Source: Paenibacillus sp. 32352
GTDB lineage: Bacteria > Bacillota > Bacilli > Paenibacillales > NBRC-103111
Length of the DNA stretch: 64,000 bases
Direction: 5' to 3'
Assembly (NCBI RefSeq): GCF_002042965.1
Contig: NZ_MZNT01000008.1
Location: forward strand, 124,001-188,000
The notes beneath the pieces were generated by a model. It saw only the letters and a program-made list of their open reading frames with translations. It was not told where the DNA came from and ran no database searches. This document shows positions 41,976 through 49,969 of the stretch, in pieces (the stretch's first letter is position 1; every line of letters starts with the position of its first letter). The position numbers and the translations under genes are program-made.

Positions 41976-42668
41976 TTGGATAAACAGGCTTTAACCGAAA
42001 TAGCGAGTTACGTCGGCAGATTGCTAAGAGAGGCTTTCGGGAAAGGCCCTCAATCGATATTTGTCAGCATCAATCGCCCTTTTGTTGTTCTGTATTTAAG
42101 AAACTTCTTATCACCGACAGAGATGATCCTTCTTCAGCAGGATCAGATCCAATCGATTCAAACGACGAGAGCCTTACTAATGAAATCCATCATTCCTGAA
42201 ATCAAGGCCTATCTGCTGCTGCTGGGTGGCATGAATATTCGGGAATTTTATTATGACTGGGGGCTTCATAACCAATCGGGCGTGATGGTCGGTATCGAAG
42301 CCTGGGATGATCACGGACAAGCCTCTTTAGAAGCAGGGTATACAGGGAAAGAGGAGCTTCATCGGGAAATTAATACAATCAGTCATGAGGTGCAGAAGCA
42401 GCCGGACGAATTGTATTCGTGCATGATCAATGAAAGAACCCTTCTGGTGATTCGCAATGGGATCCTGATTAGTATTGAAAAAGAAATGATTCGAATTGGA
42501 CATGAGGAAAGCTTAAAGCTGGCTAAGCGAAATCTGGAAAAAAGGCATCTGCATAACGATGGCCGTTTCCAGGGATTTTTAAATGCGAAGGTTATGGATG
42601 TATTTGTTGACTGGGATTTTCATCTGGATAAAAGCGTCATTGTGTTCATCTTAAATCCGGGTCAATAA
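41976..42668 (+). CDS. DUF2294 protein, second paralogue
   Basis: This 230-residue protein is a clear duplicate of the one at 41126: EAFGKGPQSIFVSINRPFVV in the first half and PDELYSCMINERTLLVIRNG in the second are near-identical. The protein ends DWDFHLDKSVIVFILNPGQ. Differences cluster around residues 100-125. The start is taken as TTG by comparison with the paralogue, with GAGG 9-10 nt upstream; an ATG two codons earlier (41970) is possible. The surrounding hairpin and terminator are duplicated too. Confidence 0.72.
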   Translation: MDKQALTEIASYVGRLLREAFGKGPQSIFVSINRPFVVLYLRNFLSPTEMILLQQDQIQSIQTTRALLMKSIIPEIKAYLLLLGGMNIREFYYDWGLHNQSGVMVGIEAWDDHGQASLEAGYTGKEELHREINTISHEVQKQPDELYSCMINERTLLVIRNGILISIEKEMIRIGHEESLKLAKRNLEKRHLHNDGRFQGFLNAKVMDVFVDWDFHLDKSVIVFILNPGQ

Positions 42669-42704
42669 TTTGGCGGTAATGAACCAGAGAGAACGCTGGA
42701 CATC

Positions 42705-42750
42705 AGCCTAGATAAAAGTTGCGATTGCAGCTCTTATTTAGGCTTTTTTT
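42705..42750 (+). terminator. Terminator, copy of 41012
   Basis: AGCCTAGATAAAAGTTGC pairs with GCAGCTCTTATTTAGGCT around GATT with several wobble pairs, then seven T. Confidence 0.9.
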
Positions 42751-42787
42751 GATTGCTCTGGCACTTTTCGCGAAATGAGGAGATAAT

Positions 42788-44194
42788 ATGGTCGATTCTC
42801 ACGAACAGAATGAGATTCTAGATCGAATCACGGATGCCTTCTTTGCAGTCAATAACGCCTGGGAATTTACTTACATCAACGAAGAGGCGGCAAGAATGTT
42901 GTTTCGCAAGGCGGATGATCTTATTGGTAAAACTATATGGAATGAATTCCCGGATGCGTTTCATTTAACGTTCTTTGCACAATACCAGAAAGCCATGTAT
43001 GAACAGCGAAGGGTGGAATTTGAAGCGTACTATCCTCCTTTAGCAGCCTGGCTCGATGTAAGGGCCTATCCATCCTCCAGCGGTCTTTCGGTTTACTTTC
43101 AAGACATTACACGGAGGAAGGGGATTTCCTTACAAAAGGAGCAGCATTTTGAGTCGCTTTTTACATATAACCCTGATGCTGTTTTTGCATTTGATTTGGA
43201 AGGAAACTATCTTCGTGTGAACCCGGCCATGGAGCGAATGTTAGGATACAGCGCGGATGAGCTTTTGGGCATGTCGTTTGTTCCATTGATCCCGGCGGAA
43301 GAGCTGGATAAAACCAAGATGTATTTTTTGAAAGCAGCCAAAGGCATCACACAATATTATGAAACTAGAGCGTACCACAAAAACGGAGCTATTATCGATA
43401 TGAAAGTAACCAACATGCCGATCATAGTCAACAATGAAACCGTGGGAGTATATGGGGTCGCCAAGGATATAACCCAGGAAAATAACAACAAGACGATGCT
43501 GCTGCAAGCTGAAAAACTGACGGCAGTCGGACAGCTCGCGGCATCGATTGCGCATGAAATCAGGAATCCGCTGACCTCGCTGAAAGGCTTTGTCCAACTC
43601 ATCGAACAAACCTTGCCTGGAGTTAGCGAACATTATTTTAGGATTATGAAGGATGAGCTGAAAAGAATAGAGCTGATTACCAGCGAATTGCTTTATTTGG
43701 CCAAGCCGCAGGCCCAGGAGTTCAAAAGCGAGCAGATCAGCCAAATCATTCAGGATGTCATTCTGCTCATGGGCTCGCAGGCTTTAATTCACAATGTGGA
43801 AATAAGAACGTTCCACCTGGAGGAGCTGCCTGCCGTCCAATGTGTGGCGGCCCAACTGAAACAGGTTTTTATTAATGTTATTAAAAACGCAATGGAAGCC
43901 ATGCCCGACGGCGGGAAGATCGATATTATGGCATCCAGGCCAAACCCGGATTTGATTATGATACAAATCAAAGACCAAGGCAAGGGGATTCCAGAGGAGC
44001 ATATTTCCCAAATCGGCTCCCCCTTTTATTCAACCAAAGAAAACGGGACAGGTCTCGGCATGATGGCCACACAGCAGATCATTCATTCCCATAACGGAAC
44101 TTTGAAAATATCAAGCAGCGAAGGCCAAGGAACGACCATTCATATAGGTTTGCCTATATACTCTGAGGCATACCCATCCCAATATAACGCATAG
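42788..44194 (+). CDS. PAS-domain sensor histidine kinase, soluble
   Basis: This 468-residue kinase has no membrane segment. PAS 1 covers about 5-115, and PAS 2 about 120-235 (DAVFAFDLEGNYLRVNPAME). The HisKA domain has the phospho-acceptor in SIAHEIRNPLTSLKG near 255. The ATPase domain has the N-box NVIKNAMEAMPDGGKI, the G1 motif KDQGKGIPEEH and GTGLGMMATQQII. This layout matches cytoplasmic sporulation-type kinases (KinA/KinE-like) of Bacillales, which phosphorylate Spo0F. No response regulator is adjacent, which fits that role. GAGGAGAT precedes the start. Confidence 0.88.
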   Translation: MVDSHEQNEILDRITDAFFAVNNAWEFTYINEEAARMLFRKADDLIGKTIWNEFPDAFHLTFFAQYQKAMYEQRRVEFEAYYPPLAAWLDVRAYPSSSGLSVYFQDITRRKGISLQKEQHFESLFTYNPDAVFAFDLEGNYLRVNPAMERMLGYSADELLGMSFVPLIPAEELDKTKMYFLKAAKGITQYYETRAYHKNGAIIDMKVTNMPIIVNNETVGVYGVAKDITQENNNKTMLLQAEKLTAVGQLAASIAHEIRNPLTSLKGFVQLIEQTLPGVSEHYFRIMKDELKRIELITSELLYLAKPQAQEFKSEQISQIIQDVILLMGSQALIHNVEIRTFHLEELPAVQCVAAQLKQVFINVIKNAMEAMPDGGKIDIMASRPNPDLIMIQIKDQGKGIPEEHISQIGSPFYSTKENGTGLGMMATQQIIHSHNGTLKISSSEGQGTTIHIGLPIYSEAYPSQYNA

Positions 44195-44220
44195 TTCCTG
44201 CAAAAGTGGGCTTCTCAACA

Positions 44221-44251
44221 AACCAAGGACACCTTATTGGTGTCCTTGGTT
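44221..44251. terminator. Bidirectional hairpin terminator
   Basis: AACCAAGGACACC and GGTGTCCTTGGTT form a perfect 13-bp stem with loop TTATT between the convergent kinase and small-protein genes. T-richness after it is weak on both sides. Confidence 0.7.
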
Positions 44252-44258
44252 ATCTTCA

Positions 44259-44564
44259 TTATGGTCCCGGATTTAACTGGAAAGTAAAGGAAAGGGTTAC
44301 GCTTGTTTGTAATTTAACGTCTATTGCATCATAAGAGATGATTACCCTCGGTGTTTCTCCCAAATCATTAAAAATTCGTACCCGGGTTGGTGATCTGAAA
44401 CCCGCCGATCTTAACAACGCCCTCATTTGCAGGACTCTTTTACTAGTGCTTGTTTGTGTGTCGCCAATGATATCTTCAAATTTCTTTCTGAATTGCACGG
44501 AGTTTGCTAACTTCGCGGATAATCTGGCAATTTGAAGCAAAACTTGTTCGACTGTGGCGGCCAT
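44259..44564 (-). CDS. Small protein of unknown function
   Basis: This 101-residue protein has a helical first half (ATVEQVLLQIARLSAKLANS) and a strand-rich second half (RVIISYDAIDVKLQTSVTLSF). No family is recognised. GGGAGG stands 6 nt before the ATG. It has no signal peptide or membrane segment and is isolated between two terminator regions. Confidence 0.6.
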   Translation of the reverse strand: MAATVEQVLLQIARLSAKLANSVQFRKKFEDIIGDTQTSTSKRVLQMRALLRSAGFRSPTRVRIFNDLGETPRVIISYDAIDVKLQTSVTLSFTFQLNPGP

Positions 44565-44665
44565 AAGATTCCTCCCTAAATCGTTTAGGATATCTTATGA
44601 ACCAATGAAGAATAATGCTTGTACTAACGACCTATGCGATAAATAAGGCTCGTTAATAAACCGGA

Positions 44666-45208
44666 TTAATGAACAAGCAAGCGGGAAGGAGCTTGGATAT
44701 ATTCGGCATATCTTTTAGCTTCTTGAGAGAGATAGGTATCGTTATCCTGGGAGGCGGCAGCATAGGTTACAAAAGCAGGAAGGTAACTCCCATTGCATTT
44801 GGTAATCGTCCTCTGGATTGGCCTTAAAAATTCACTGATCGTGAACCAATTATCTCCACCCGCCCGGTAGCAATTTTCCGTCCCCCCCGTTGTTGTGGCA
44901 ATCATAAATTCTTTGCCCTTTAAATAATCACCTCCCGGTCCATAGGCCCAGCCAAACGTTAATACATCATCAAACCATTTTTTTAATAGAGGCGGGCAGC
45001 TGTACCAGTAAAATGGAAATTGTAAAACAATCCGGTCATAGGCTAAGAGCAGCTGCTGTTCCTTCTCTGCGTCAATATTCCAATTCGGATACTCCTGATA
45101 GAGGTTTCGAACCTCAACGTTTGTATGTTTACTAATTTCAAGCAGGAATGCCCGGTTTGCACGTGATGTCTCCAAATTGGGGTGGGCGACGATGACCATA
45201 ATGTTCAT
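44666..45208 (-). CDS. NAD(P)H-dependent flavodoxin-fold oxidoreductase
   Basis: This 180-residue protein is of the NQO1/YwrO/KefF quinone-reductase type. The FMN-binding start is NIMVIVAHPNLETSRANRAF. LQFPFYWYSCPPLLKKWFDD and TTGGTENCYRAGG follow, all typical of the family. It would reduce quinones or other electrophiles with NAD(P)H in the cytoplasm. It is divergent from an HxlR-type regulator, with a 20-bp palindrome between them, the usual layout for quinone- or diamide-responsive detoxification. Confidence 0.88.
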   Translation of the reverse strand: MNIMVIVAHPNLETSRANRAFLLEISKHTNVEVRNLYQEYPNWNIDAEKEQQLLLAYDRIVLQFPFYWYSCPPLLKKWFDDVLTFGWAYGPGGDYLKGKEFMIATTTGGTENCYRAGGDNWFTISEFLRPIQRTITKCNGSYLPAFVTYAAASQDNDTYLSQEAKRYAEYIQAPSRLLVH

Positions 45209-45344
45209 TTCATAAACCTCCTGGGCTGTACTAGTTAGTTTGGTTACACCCTCATTATTGAGTCGAATGAAATTTTTGAAAAGTACGCTTTTTATTCATA
45301 CTTAGTCTGGAAAAACGTACGATAACGTGTTGATCGCTAGGGGA

Positions 45345-45364
45345 TAGTACGGTTCACCGTACTA
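45345..45364. promoter_or_regulatory. 20-bp palindromic operator
   Basis: TAGTACGGTT and AACCGTACTA in direct inverted form (TAGTACGGTTCACCGTACTA overall, TC centre) lie between the oxidoreductase and HxlR genes. A further TAGTAC half-site is at 45389-45394. TACT/AGTA half-sites are typical of YodB/HxlR-type regulators, so this is a probable binding site of the adjacent regulator. Confidence 0.65.
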
Positions 45365-45456
45365 CGTACGCAAAAAAATAGTACTTATAGAATTCGGGAT
45401 ACTCTGGTAAAGTCAGGGGAAGAGATTCGGAATTAGTGCAACAAGGAGTTGAGCTC

Positions 45457-45834
45457 ATGGACGCGGATACATATCAATCGTATCGAACACAGGGAATAGT
45501 GACCACTTTGCATGCTATAGGTGGAAAATGGAAGCCGCTGATCTTATTTATTTTGATGAAGGAAGGAACTAGACGATTCGGTGAATTGAGACGTTTACTC
45601 CCCGAGGTTACACAAGGGATGCTTACCAATCAGCTCCGTGAATTGGAGAAAGACGGGCTCATCGTTCGGCAAGTGTTTCAGACGATCCCCCCGAAGGTCG
45701 AGTATTCGCTGTCCGACCATGGAAGAACACTAAGTTCTATTTTGACCGACATGTGCGGATGGGGGTTTCATCATATCGAATTTATGAACGCTGCCAATGA
45801 CACCCAAGAAGAGACTAAACGTTATACGGATTAA
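45457..45834 (+). CDS. HxlR-family transcriptional regulator
   Basis: This 125-residue winged-helix regulator has IGGKWKPLILFILMKEGTRRF near residues 20-40, then FGELRRLLPEVTQGMLTNQL as the recognition region, LEKDGLIVRQVF and PPKVEYSLSDHG, the wing. All are typical of HxlR/YodB. These repressors sense electrophiles through a cysteine near the N-terminus; none is there in this protein (one Cys is at about 104), so it may sense differently. The ATG at 45457 follows AAGGAG at 8 nt. It probably represses the divergent oxidoreductase. Confidence 0.88.
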   Translation: MDADTYQSYRTQGIVTTLHAIGGKWKPLILFILMKEGTRRFGELRRLLPEVTQGMLTNQLRELEKDGLIVRQVFQTIPPKVEYSLSDHGRTLSSILTDMCGWGFHHIEFMNAANDTQEETKRYTD

Positions 45835-45951
45835 GAACGAAGGAATTGCACAATTTTACAAATTTCTACAGGATTTTCACGACCGATAGCGAATGTACTA
45901 AAAAGTGGATAAACAAGATAAAGTGTACAAAGCTTCGGTGGAGGAACAGAC

Positions 45952-47388
45952 ATGAAAAAAGGGTTAGCCCAAATGACGTTAGGCTTTGCGCTCTTATTCG
46001 CTAGCGGGGCAGGGATAGTTCATGCAGAAGAGCAGGGCATACATCATGAGCAGAGAAAAATCAGCTACAACGGCAGCAGCTATACCTTGGATCTAATCCG
46101 GATCGACCTTAAGGATCCCACAATACAGGTAAAGGCGGCGGCCGCCAATCATGAGGTCGGGACTGTACAGGATTTTGCGGACATCATGTCGGACAATGAC
46201 GCGGTAGCGGGCATTAACGGAACTTTTTTTGATGCTTTTACGGAGGATATAGAGTACCGGACGCCATATGGCATTGTGATGAACAACAACGATCTGTTCT
46301 ACGGCGGGGATAAGGAAACCTCCATTACAGTATCGACGAATAAAGAGGCTTCTGTGCAAAGATTGGCTATTGGCAGCAATGTCCAGGCAGGCCGACTGGG
46401 AGCCCGTCTTAACGGAGTCGACATGTATCATGGAGATCAGGCTCGAAGCGCGTGGGTGTTTACCAAAGATTACGGGGATGTGGCGGATGAGCCGGGCATT
46501 AAAATCGTTATCGGACAGGATCAGAAGATAGCGTCCATTTCGGAGGAAGCGGTACGAATCCCATCAGGCGGCAAAGTGCTGCTGCTATCCACGGACTACA
46601 GCCTGGAGCAGGTTTCCAAGCAGGTGAAGCCCGGAGACAAGTTCAGCATGAGCCAGACGGTGACCAATCTAGACACGAAGCAAACGCTGCCTTTGGAGCA
46701 ATACCAGATGGCGATAGGAGCCGGGCCGAAGCTGCTGACGGGCGGCCAAATCGATATTGATTTTGAACGGGACCGGTTTAACGACCCGCTGGTAACGTCG
46801 CAAGCGAATGTTCGGAGCTTTGCAGGGGTCGATGAAGACGGCCAATTGGTGTTCGGAACCGTCTCGTACAGCACGATCGAGCAGATGGCGAACGTCTTGG
46901 TTCAAGCCGGCATGACGGATGCCATCAATTTGGACGGTGGAGCGAGCTCGGCTCTTTACTATCAAGGCAAGGTACTGCGCAAGCCGGGACGGCTGCTCAG
47001 TAATGTACTGCTTGTGCAGCAGGCGGACAAGCCGCTCGTGCAACTTAGCATGAATGGCCATTTGGCCCAGAATAAGACCGGTTATATCGAGAACGGCATC
47101 ACGATGGTACCTTTTCGCGTGCTGCTGAATCGGATGAATGCGGAATATACGTGGAACTCTGACGATTCCAGCCTGCATATAGAACGGGGGAAGGTGAAGG
47201 TCGATCTCAAGCTAGGTAATGACTGGGCAGAGGTGAACGGGCAGGCCGTCACCCTGGAAACGGTACCGCAGATTGTGAACGGCCGGATGTATGTGCCGCT
47301 TCGTTTTGTAGCTGAGGCTTTGGGTGCGCAGGTGCAGTGGGATGCTTCGCTTTACAGAGCAAATGTGACGTTCGATGAGGGTAAGTAG
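45952..47388 (+). CDS. Exported phosphodiester-glycosidase (NAGPA) protein with copper-amine-oxidase-N domains
   Basis: This 478-residue exported protein has a signal peptide ending near VHA-EE. The NAGPA domain covers about 60-365 (DNDAVAGINGTFFDAFTED near 85, DAINLDGGASSALYYQGKVL near 325), whose members remove alpha-N-acetylglucosamine phosphodiesters or act on cell-wall polymers. The C-terminus holds a pair of copper-amine-oxidase-N-like segments (ENGITMVPFRVLLNRMNAEY, and VNGRMYVPLRFVAEALGAQV). It is probably wall-associated. GGAGG precedes the start. The substrate is unknown. Confidence 0.85.
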   Translation: MKKGLAQMTLGFALLFASGAGIVHAEEQGIHHEQRKISYNGSSYTLDLIRIDLKDPTIQVKAAAANHEVGTVQDFADIMSDNDAVAGINGTFFDAFTEDIEYRTPYGIVMNNNDLFYGGDKETSITVSTNKEASVQRLAIGSNVQAGRLGARLNGVDMYHGDQARSAWVFTKDYGDVADEPGIKIVIGQDQKIASISEEAVRIPSGGKVLLLSTDYSLEQVSKQVKPGDKFSMSQTVTNLDTKQTLPLEQYQMAIGAGPKLLTGGQIDIDFERDRFNDPLVTSQANVRSFAGVDEDGQLVFGTVSYSTIEQMANVLVQAGMTDAINLDGGASSALYYQGKVLRKPGRLLSNVLLVQQADKPLVQLSMNGHLAQNKTGYIENGITMVPFRVLLNRMNAEYTWNSDDSSLHIERGKVKVDLKLGNDWAEVNGQAVTLETVPQIVNGRMYVPLRFVAEALGAQVQWDASLYRANVTFDEGK

Positions 47389-47440
47389 ACAGGTCAGGAA
47401 CCCCGGCTTGATTAATCAAATGAGTGATACGGAGGTCGAG

Positions 47441-47845
47441 ATGCAGGATCATCAACCATACAAGGCATTGCTTCATTTCCTGCCCTACTTTAAGTCGAAT
47501 AGCAGCAAGTACGCCCTATCGGACAATGGATCATGGGACCCGTTCCTGTACGATCAGACGGTCCTTGATTTCGTAAAAACCATTAGTGAAACCCAAATGC
47601 TGCTGCAATTTGATTGGATGAGCTGGCAGGCCGAGGCTAACTCTTACTTCGATCACATAGAACGGATCCGAACCGCCGATATGTTAGTCATCAGAAAGCT
47701 CTTTACCACAATAGTTAGGGCAGACCGTTATAATGGAGGATTCTATGCCTCTATGATAGATCGCGGCGTAATTATTGCATTGTTGGAGCAACTATCAAGC
47801 TTGTTGGACAAGGATGAAAGGAGCTTTACAGCAGAACAGCCATGA
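47441..47845 (+). CDS. DUF6508-like protein
   Basis: This 134-residue protein has YKALLHFLPYFKSNSSKYAL near the start, MLLQFDWMSWQAEANSYFD near 55 and ADMLVIRKLFTTIVRADRYN near 85. This is the pattern of DUF6508 proteins of unknown role. The ATG at 47441 has GGAGG 5 nt upstream; an earlier in-frame ATG at 47375 overlaps the preceding gene and lacks such a site. It overlaps the WYL regulator by 4 bp, so the two are translationally coupled. Confidence 0.65.
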   Translation: MQDHQPYKALLHFLPYFKSNSSKYALSDNGSWDPFLYDQTVLDFVKTISETQMLLQFDWMSWQAEANSYFDHIERIRTADMLVIRKLFTTIVRADRYNGGFYASMIDRGVIIALLEQLSSLLDKDERSFTAEQP

Positions 47846-48816
47846 CCGAACGATTAATTCGATTAATTCGCATCATTATAGCCATTCAGGGCAAGCCGGG
47901 GATCACCGCCAAGGAGCTTGCGTTCAAATGTGAAACGACGGAGCGCACCATCTACAGAGATCTGCAGCTGTTGAATCTGATCACTCCGCTGACCCAGGAG
48001 GGCTACGGCAAAGGGTATACCTTCATGGGCAATTTCGCAATCTATCCGATGAACTGGACCGAGCAGGAGGCGTTGGTGTTCTCGATGCTTCCTACGGTGA
48101 TCGATCAAGTCAAGCCGTTGCTGCCTCCGGGCTTTGATTCCGCTTATGAGAAGGTAATGGCGACCTATAACAAGCAAAAATCAAACCATGCCGAGATCAT
48201 TCAGCAGATTACCGAAGTGATTCAGATGGGGACCCCGGCTTACCGGGAGGACAGCTCCAACTTTCTATTTAAAATTCTTCAGGCATCGCTGGACCAAAAA
48301 ACGATTCATGCGGTCTATCATACGCAAAGCCGGAATGCTCAATCGGAAAGAAAGATCGATCCGTATTACCTGGTTCCGAGGGACCATCGCTTCTACTTGA
48401 TCGGGTATTGCCACCTTGCGGGAGCGATCCGTACGTTCCGAATCAGCCGCTTCAAGGAGGTGTCGGTTTTATCCGACTCTTTTGACAAGGGCAGCTTTAA
48501 TGTCAAATCGTATCTGAAAAATACATGGTCCATCGAGCGCGGAGACAAGCAAATTCGTTTCAAGGCCAAGTTCTACCCCAGTATTGCCCGTTACATAAAG
48601 GAGGAGGAGCTGTTTGTCCGGCCTAAAATGACGGACCTTCCGGACGGAAGCCTGCTGTTCGAGGTGACGATCAACGATGACCGGGAGTTCCTCAATTGGA
48701 TTTATCAATACGGACCGGCGGCCGAAATCCTGGAGCCTGTATCGTACCGCGAAATGATGAAGGAGCAGCTCGCTGCATGGCAGAAGCTGTATGAGTGTAG
48801 GGAGTCACATGCGTGA
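47842..48816 (+). CDS. HTH-WYL transcriptional regulator
   Basis: This 324-residue regulator has an N-terminal DeoR/HTH-11 winged helix (ITAKELAFKCETTERTIYRD near 20-39) and a WYL domain at about 150-235 (IHAVYHTQSRNAQSERKIDP, then YYLVPRDHRFYLIGYCH, then FRISRFKEV). WYL domains bind ligands, in several cases nucleic acids or nucleotides. The target is unknown. The start overlaps the DUF6508 stop. Confidence 0.88.
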   Translation: MTERLIRLIRIIIAIQGKPGITAKELAFKCETTERTIYRDLQLLNLITPLTQEGYGKGYTFMGNFAIYPMNWTEQEALVFSMLPTVIDQVKPLLPPGFDSAYEKVMATYNKQKSNHAEIIQQITEVIQMGTPAYREDSSNFLFKILQASLDQKTIHAVYHTQSRNAQSERKIDPYYLVPRDHRFYLIGYCHLAGAIRTFRISRFKEVSVLSDSFDKGSFNVKSYLKNTWSIERGDKQIRFKAKFYPSIARYIKEEELFVRPKMTDLPDGSLLFEVTINDDREFLNWIYQYGPAAEILEPVSYREMMKEQLAAWQKLYECRESHA

Positions 48817-48827
48817 CTCCTTTTTTT
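48801..48827 (+). terminator. Rho-independent terminator
   Basis: GGAGTCAC, ATGC, GTGACTCC, then seven T. The stem includes the stop codon of the WYL regulator gene. Confidence 0.92.
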
Positions 48828-49148
48828 ATGCGGGGATTTCGGCAGATTCGCCGGAGAAGCTGCTGTAGCTTCAGCCGGTTATATGGTTGTAACCGCCATC
48901 TGTTGTAATAAATCCTTCAGGAAAACACATGACATAGAAGGAGATGGATTTTTTGGATGCATTATCAACAAATGGCGCTTAACCCTGCACAAGCTTTGGG
49001 TCATGCTCCATGCAGTCCAACCAGAGGGCGATTCCGGATCAGCGAGACGGAGTCACGAACATCCATTCTCTGACAAGCTGTTGTCCGCCTGCTCAGGTAA
49101 GGTATAAGGGTGGAAAAGATAAATAAGGAGTTATCAGGGGGGAGCAGA
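48828..49148. other. Intergenic stretch with no convincing gene
   Basis: This 321-bp gap holds a small GAAGC/GCTTC hairpin near 48856-48872 and a 74-codon frame at 48883-49107 with no ribosome binding site. An AAGGAG at 48940-48945 precedes a 9-12 codon frame (MDALSTNGA) that I cannot support as a gene. Confidence 0.4.
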
Positions 49149-49355
49149 ATGACAATCTGTAAGGTTATAACGGTAGATGTGCGCCGGATTGCAGAACAGC
49201 TGGGAATTCTGGAGCCGTTTGAAAAAGAGAATAGGAGGCAGGCTGGGCTTGCCAGGCAGGATAATAAGGATACGAAGGATAGTAAGGATTCGAAGAAAAA
49301 GGAGCCGGCGGATCACAAGGAGAAAGAGGGTCGAAAGAAAGAAGAGGATGAATAA
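49149..49355 (+). CDS. Small protein with charged low-complexity tail
   Basis: This 68-residue protein has an ordered start (MTICKVITVDVRRIAEQLGI) and a tail made almost wholly of Lys, Asp, Glu and Ser (NKDTKDSKDSKKKEPADHKE). GGGGGGAG stands 5 nt before the ATG. No family is recognised. The tail is likely disordered. The coding status rests on the ribosome binding site and start context. Confidence 0.45.
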   Translation: MTICKVITVDVRRIAEQLGILEPFEKENRRQAGLARQDNKDTKDSKDSKKKEPADHKEKEGRKKEEDE

Positions 49356-49555
49356 AGCCGGCCTGAGGGTCTACGCTTTGTTGCAACTGGATTAAATTCC
49401 CAAACGTTGAAACTATAGTTTCCATTCTTGCGTCTATCAATTAGATGACATAATAGCCAAAATAAGGGCGGAGGTTGGATGAGAATGCGACGTTATGATT
49501 CAGCGGATGGGGCAGTGTCAGGCCTGGCGGCTTCGCAAACAGGGATGGGTTCGGT

Positions 49556-49843
49556 ATGACAACTCCTTTAAAAGAAAGCGGCAAGCAGCATGATATCAAG
49601 CAGCTGCATTCGGAATTATGGAGCAGGCTGCAGGAGAAGGATGAGGAGTTCGCGGAGAGCTTTCTCAAAGCCTGTTTGGAGGATTTGGCGTACAATGCCG
49701 AGGAGAGCCCCAGACCGAATCTACTAAGCAAAGCACTGGGCTTGCTGAAAGAACGCGGATTTTGGATAGCCGTTGCCATTGGCATTGTATGTCCGTTGGG
49801 GTTAACGTTTTTCTTCCTGTGGGCTGCGCTAATCGTCGAGTAG
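49556..49843 (+). CDS. Small C-tail membrane protein
   Basis: This 95-residue protein has a charged helical N-terminus (QLHSELWSRLQEKDEEFAES) and one C-terminal membrane helix (WIAVAIGIVCPLGLTFFFLW, about 70-89). The ribosome binding site is weak (GGGATGGG). The function is unknown. It is convergent with the sigma-54 activator gene. Confidence 0.5.
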   Translation: MTTPLKESGKQHDIKQLHSELWSRLQEKDEEFAESFLKACLEDLAYNAEESPRPNLLSKALGLLKERGFWIAVAIGIVCPLGLTFFFLWAALIVE

Positions 49844-49906
49844 ACCTTATGCACAGGATAAAAGGGAAACAAGCCCATAAGGGAAAGCCTTTCCCGGAAA
49901 TACGAT

Positions 49907-49957
49907 AAAACAGCCCGCAAAAGCGACTTCGTTACGAAGCCTGCCCTGCGGGCTGTT
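49907..49957 (-). terminator. Terminator of the sigma-54 activator gene
   Basis: On the minus strand ACAGCCCGCA and TGCGGGCTGT pair, with an inner CTTCGT/ACGAAG stem, and TTTT follows. Confidence 0.8.
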
Positions 49958-49969
49958 TGGCATGCTTAT

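Noticed and set aside
48883..49107. 74-codon open frame
   Set aside because: It lacks a ribosome binding site, has no recognisable features and lies in a poorly conserved-looking intergenic stretch.
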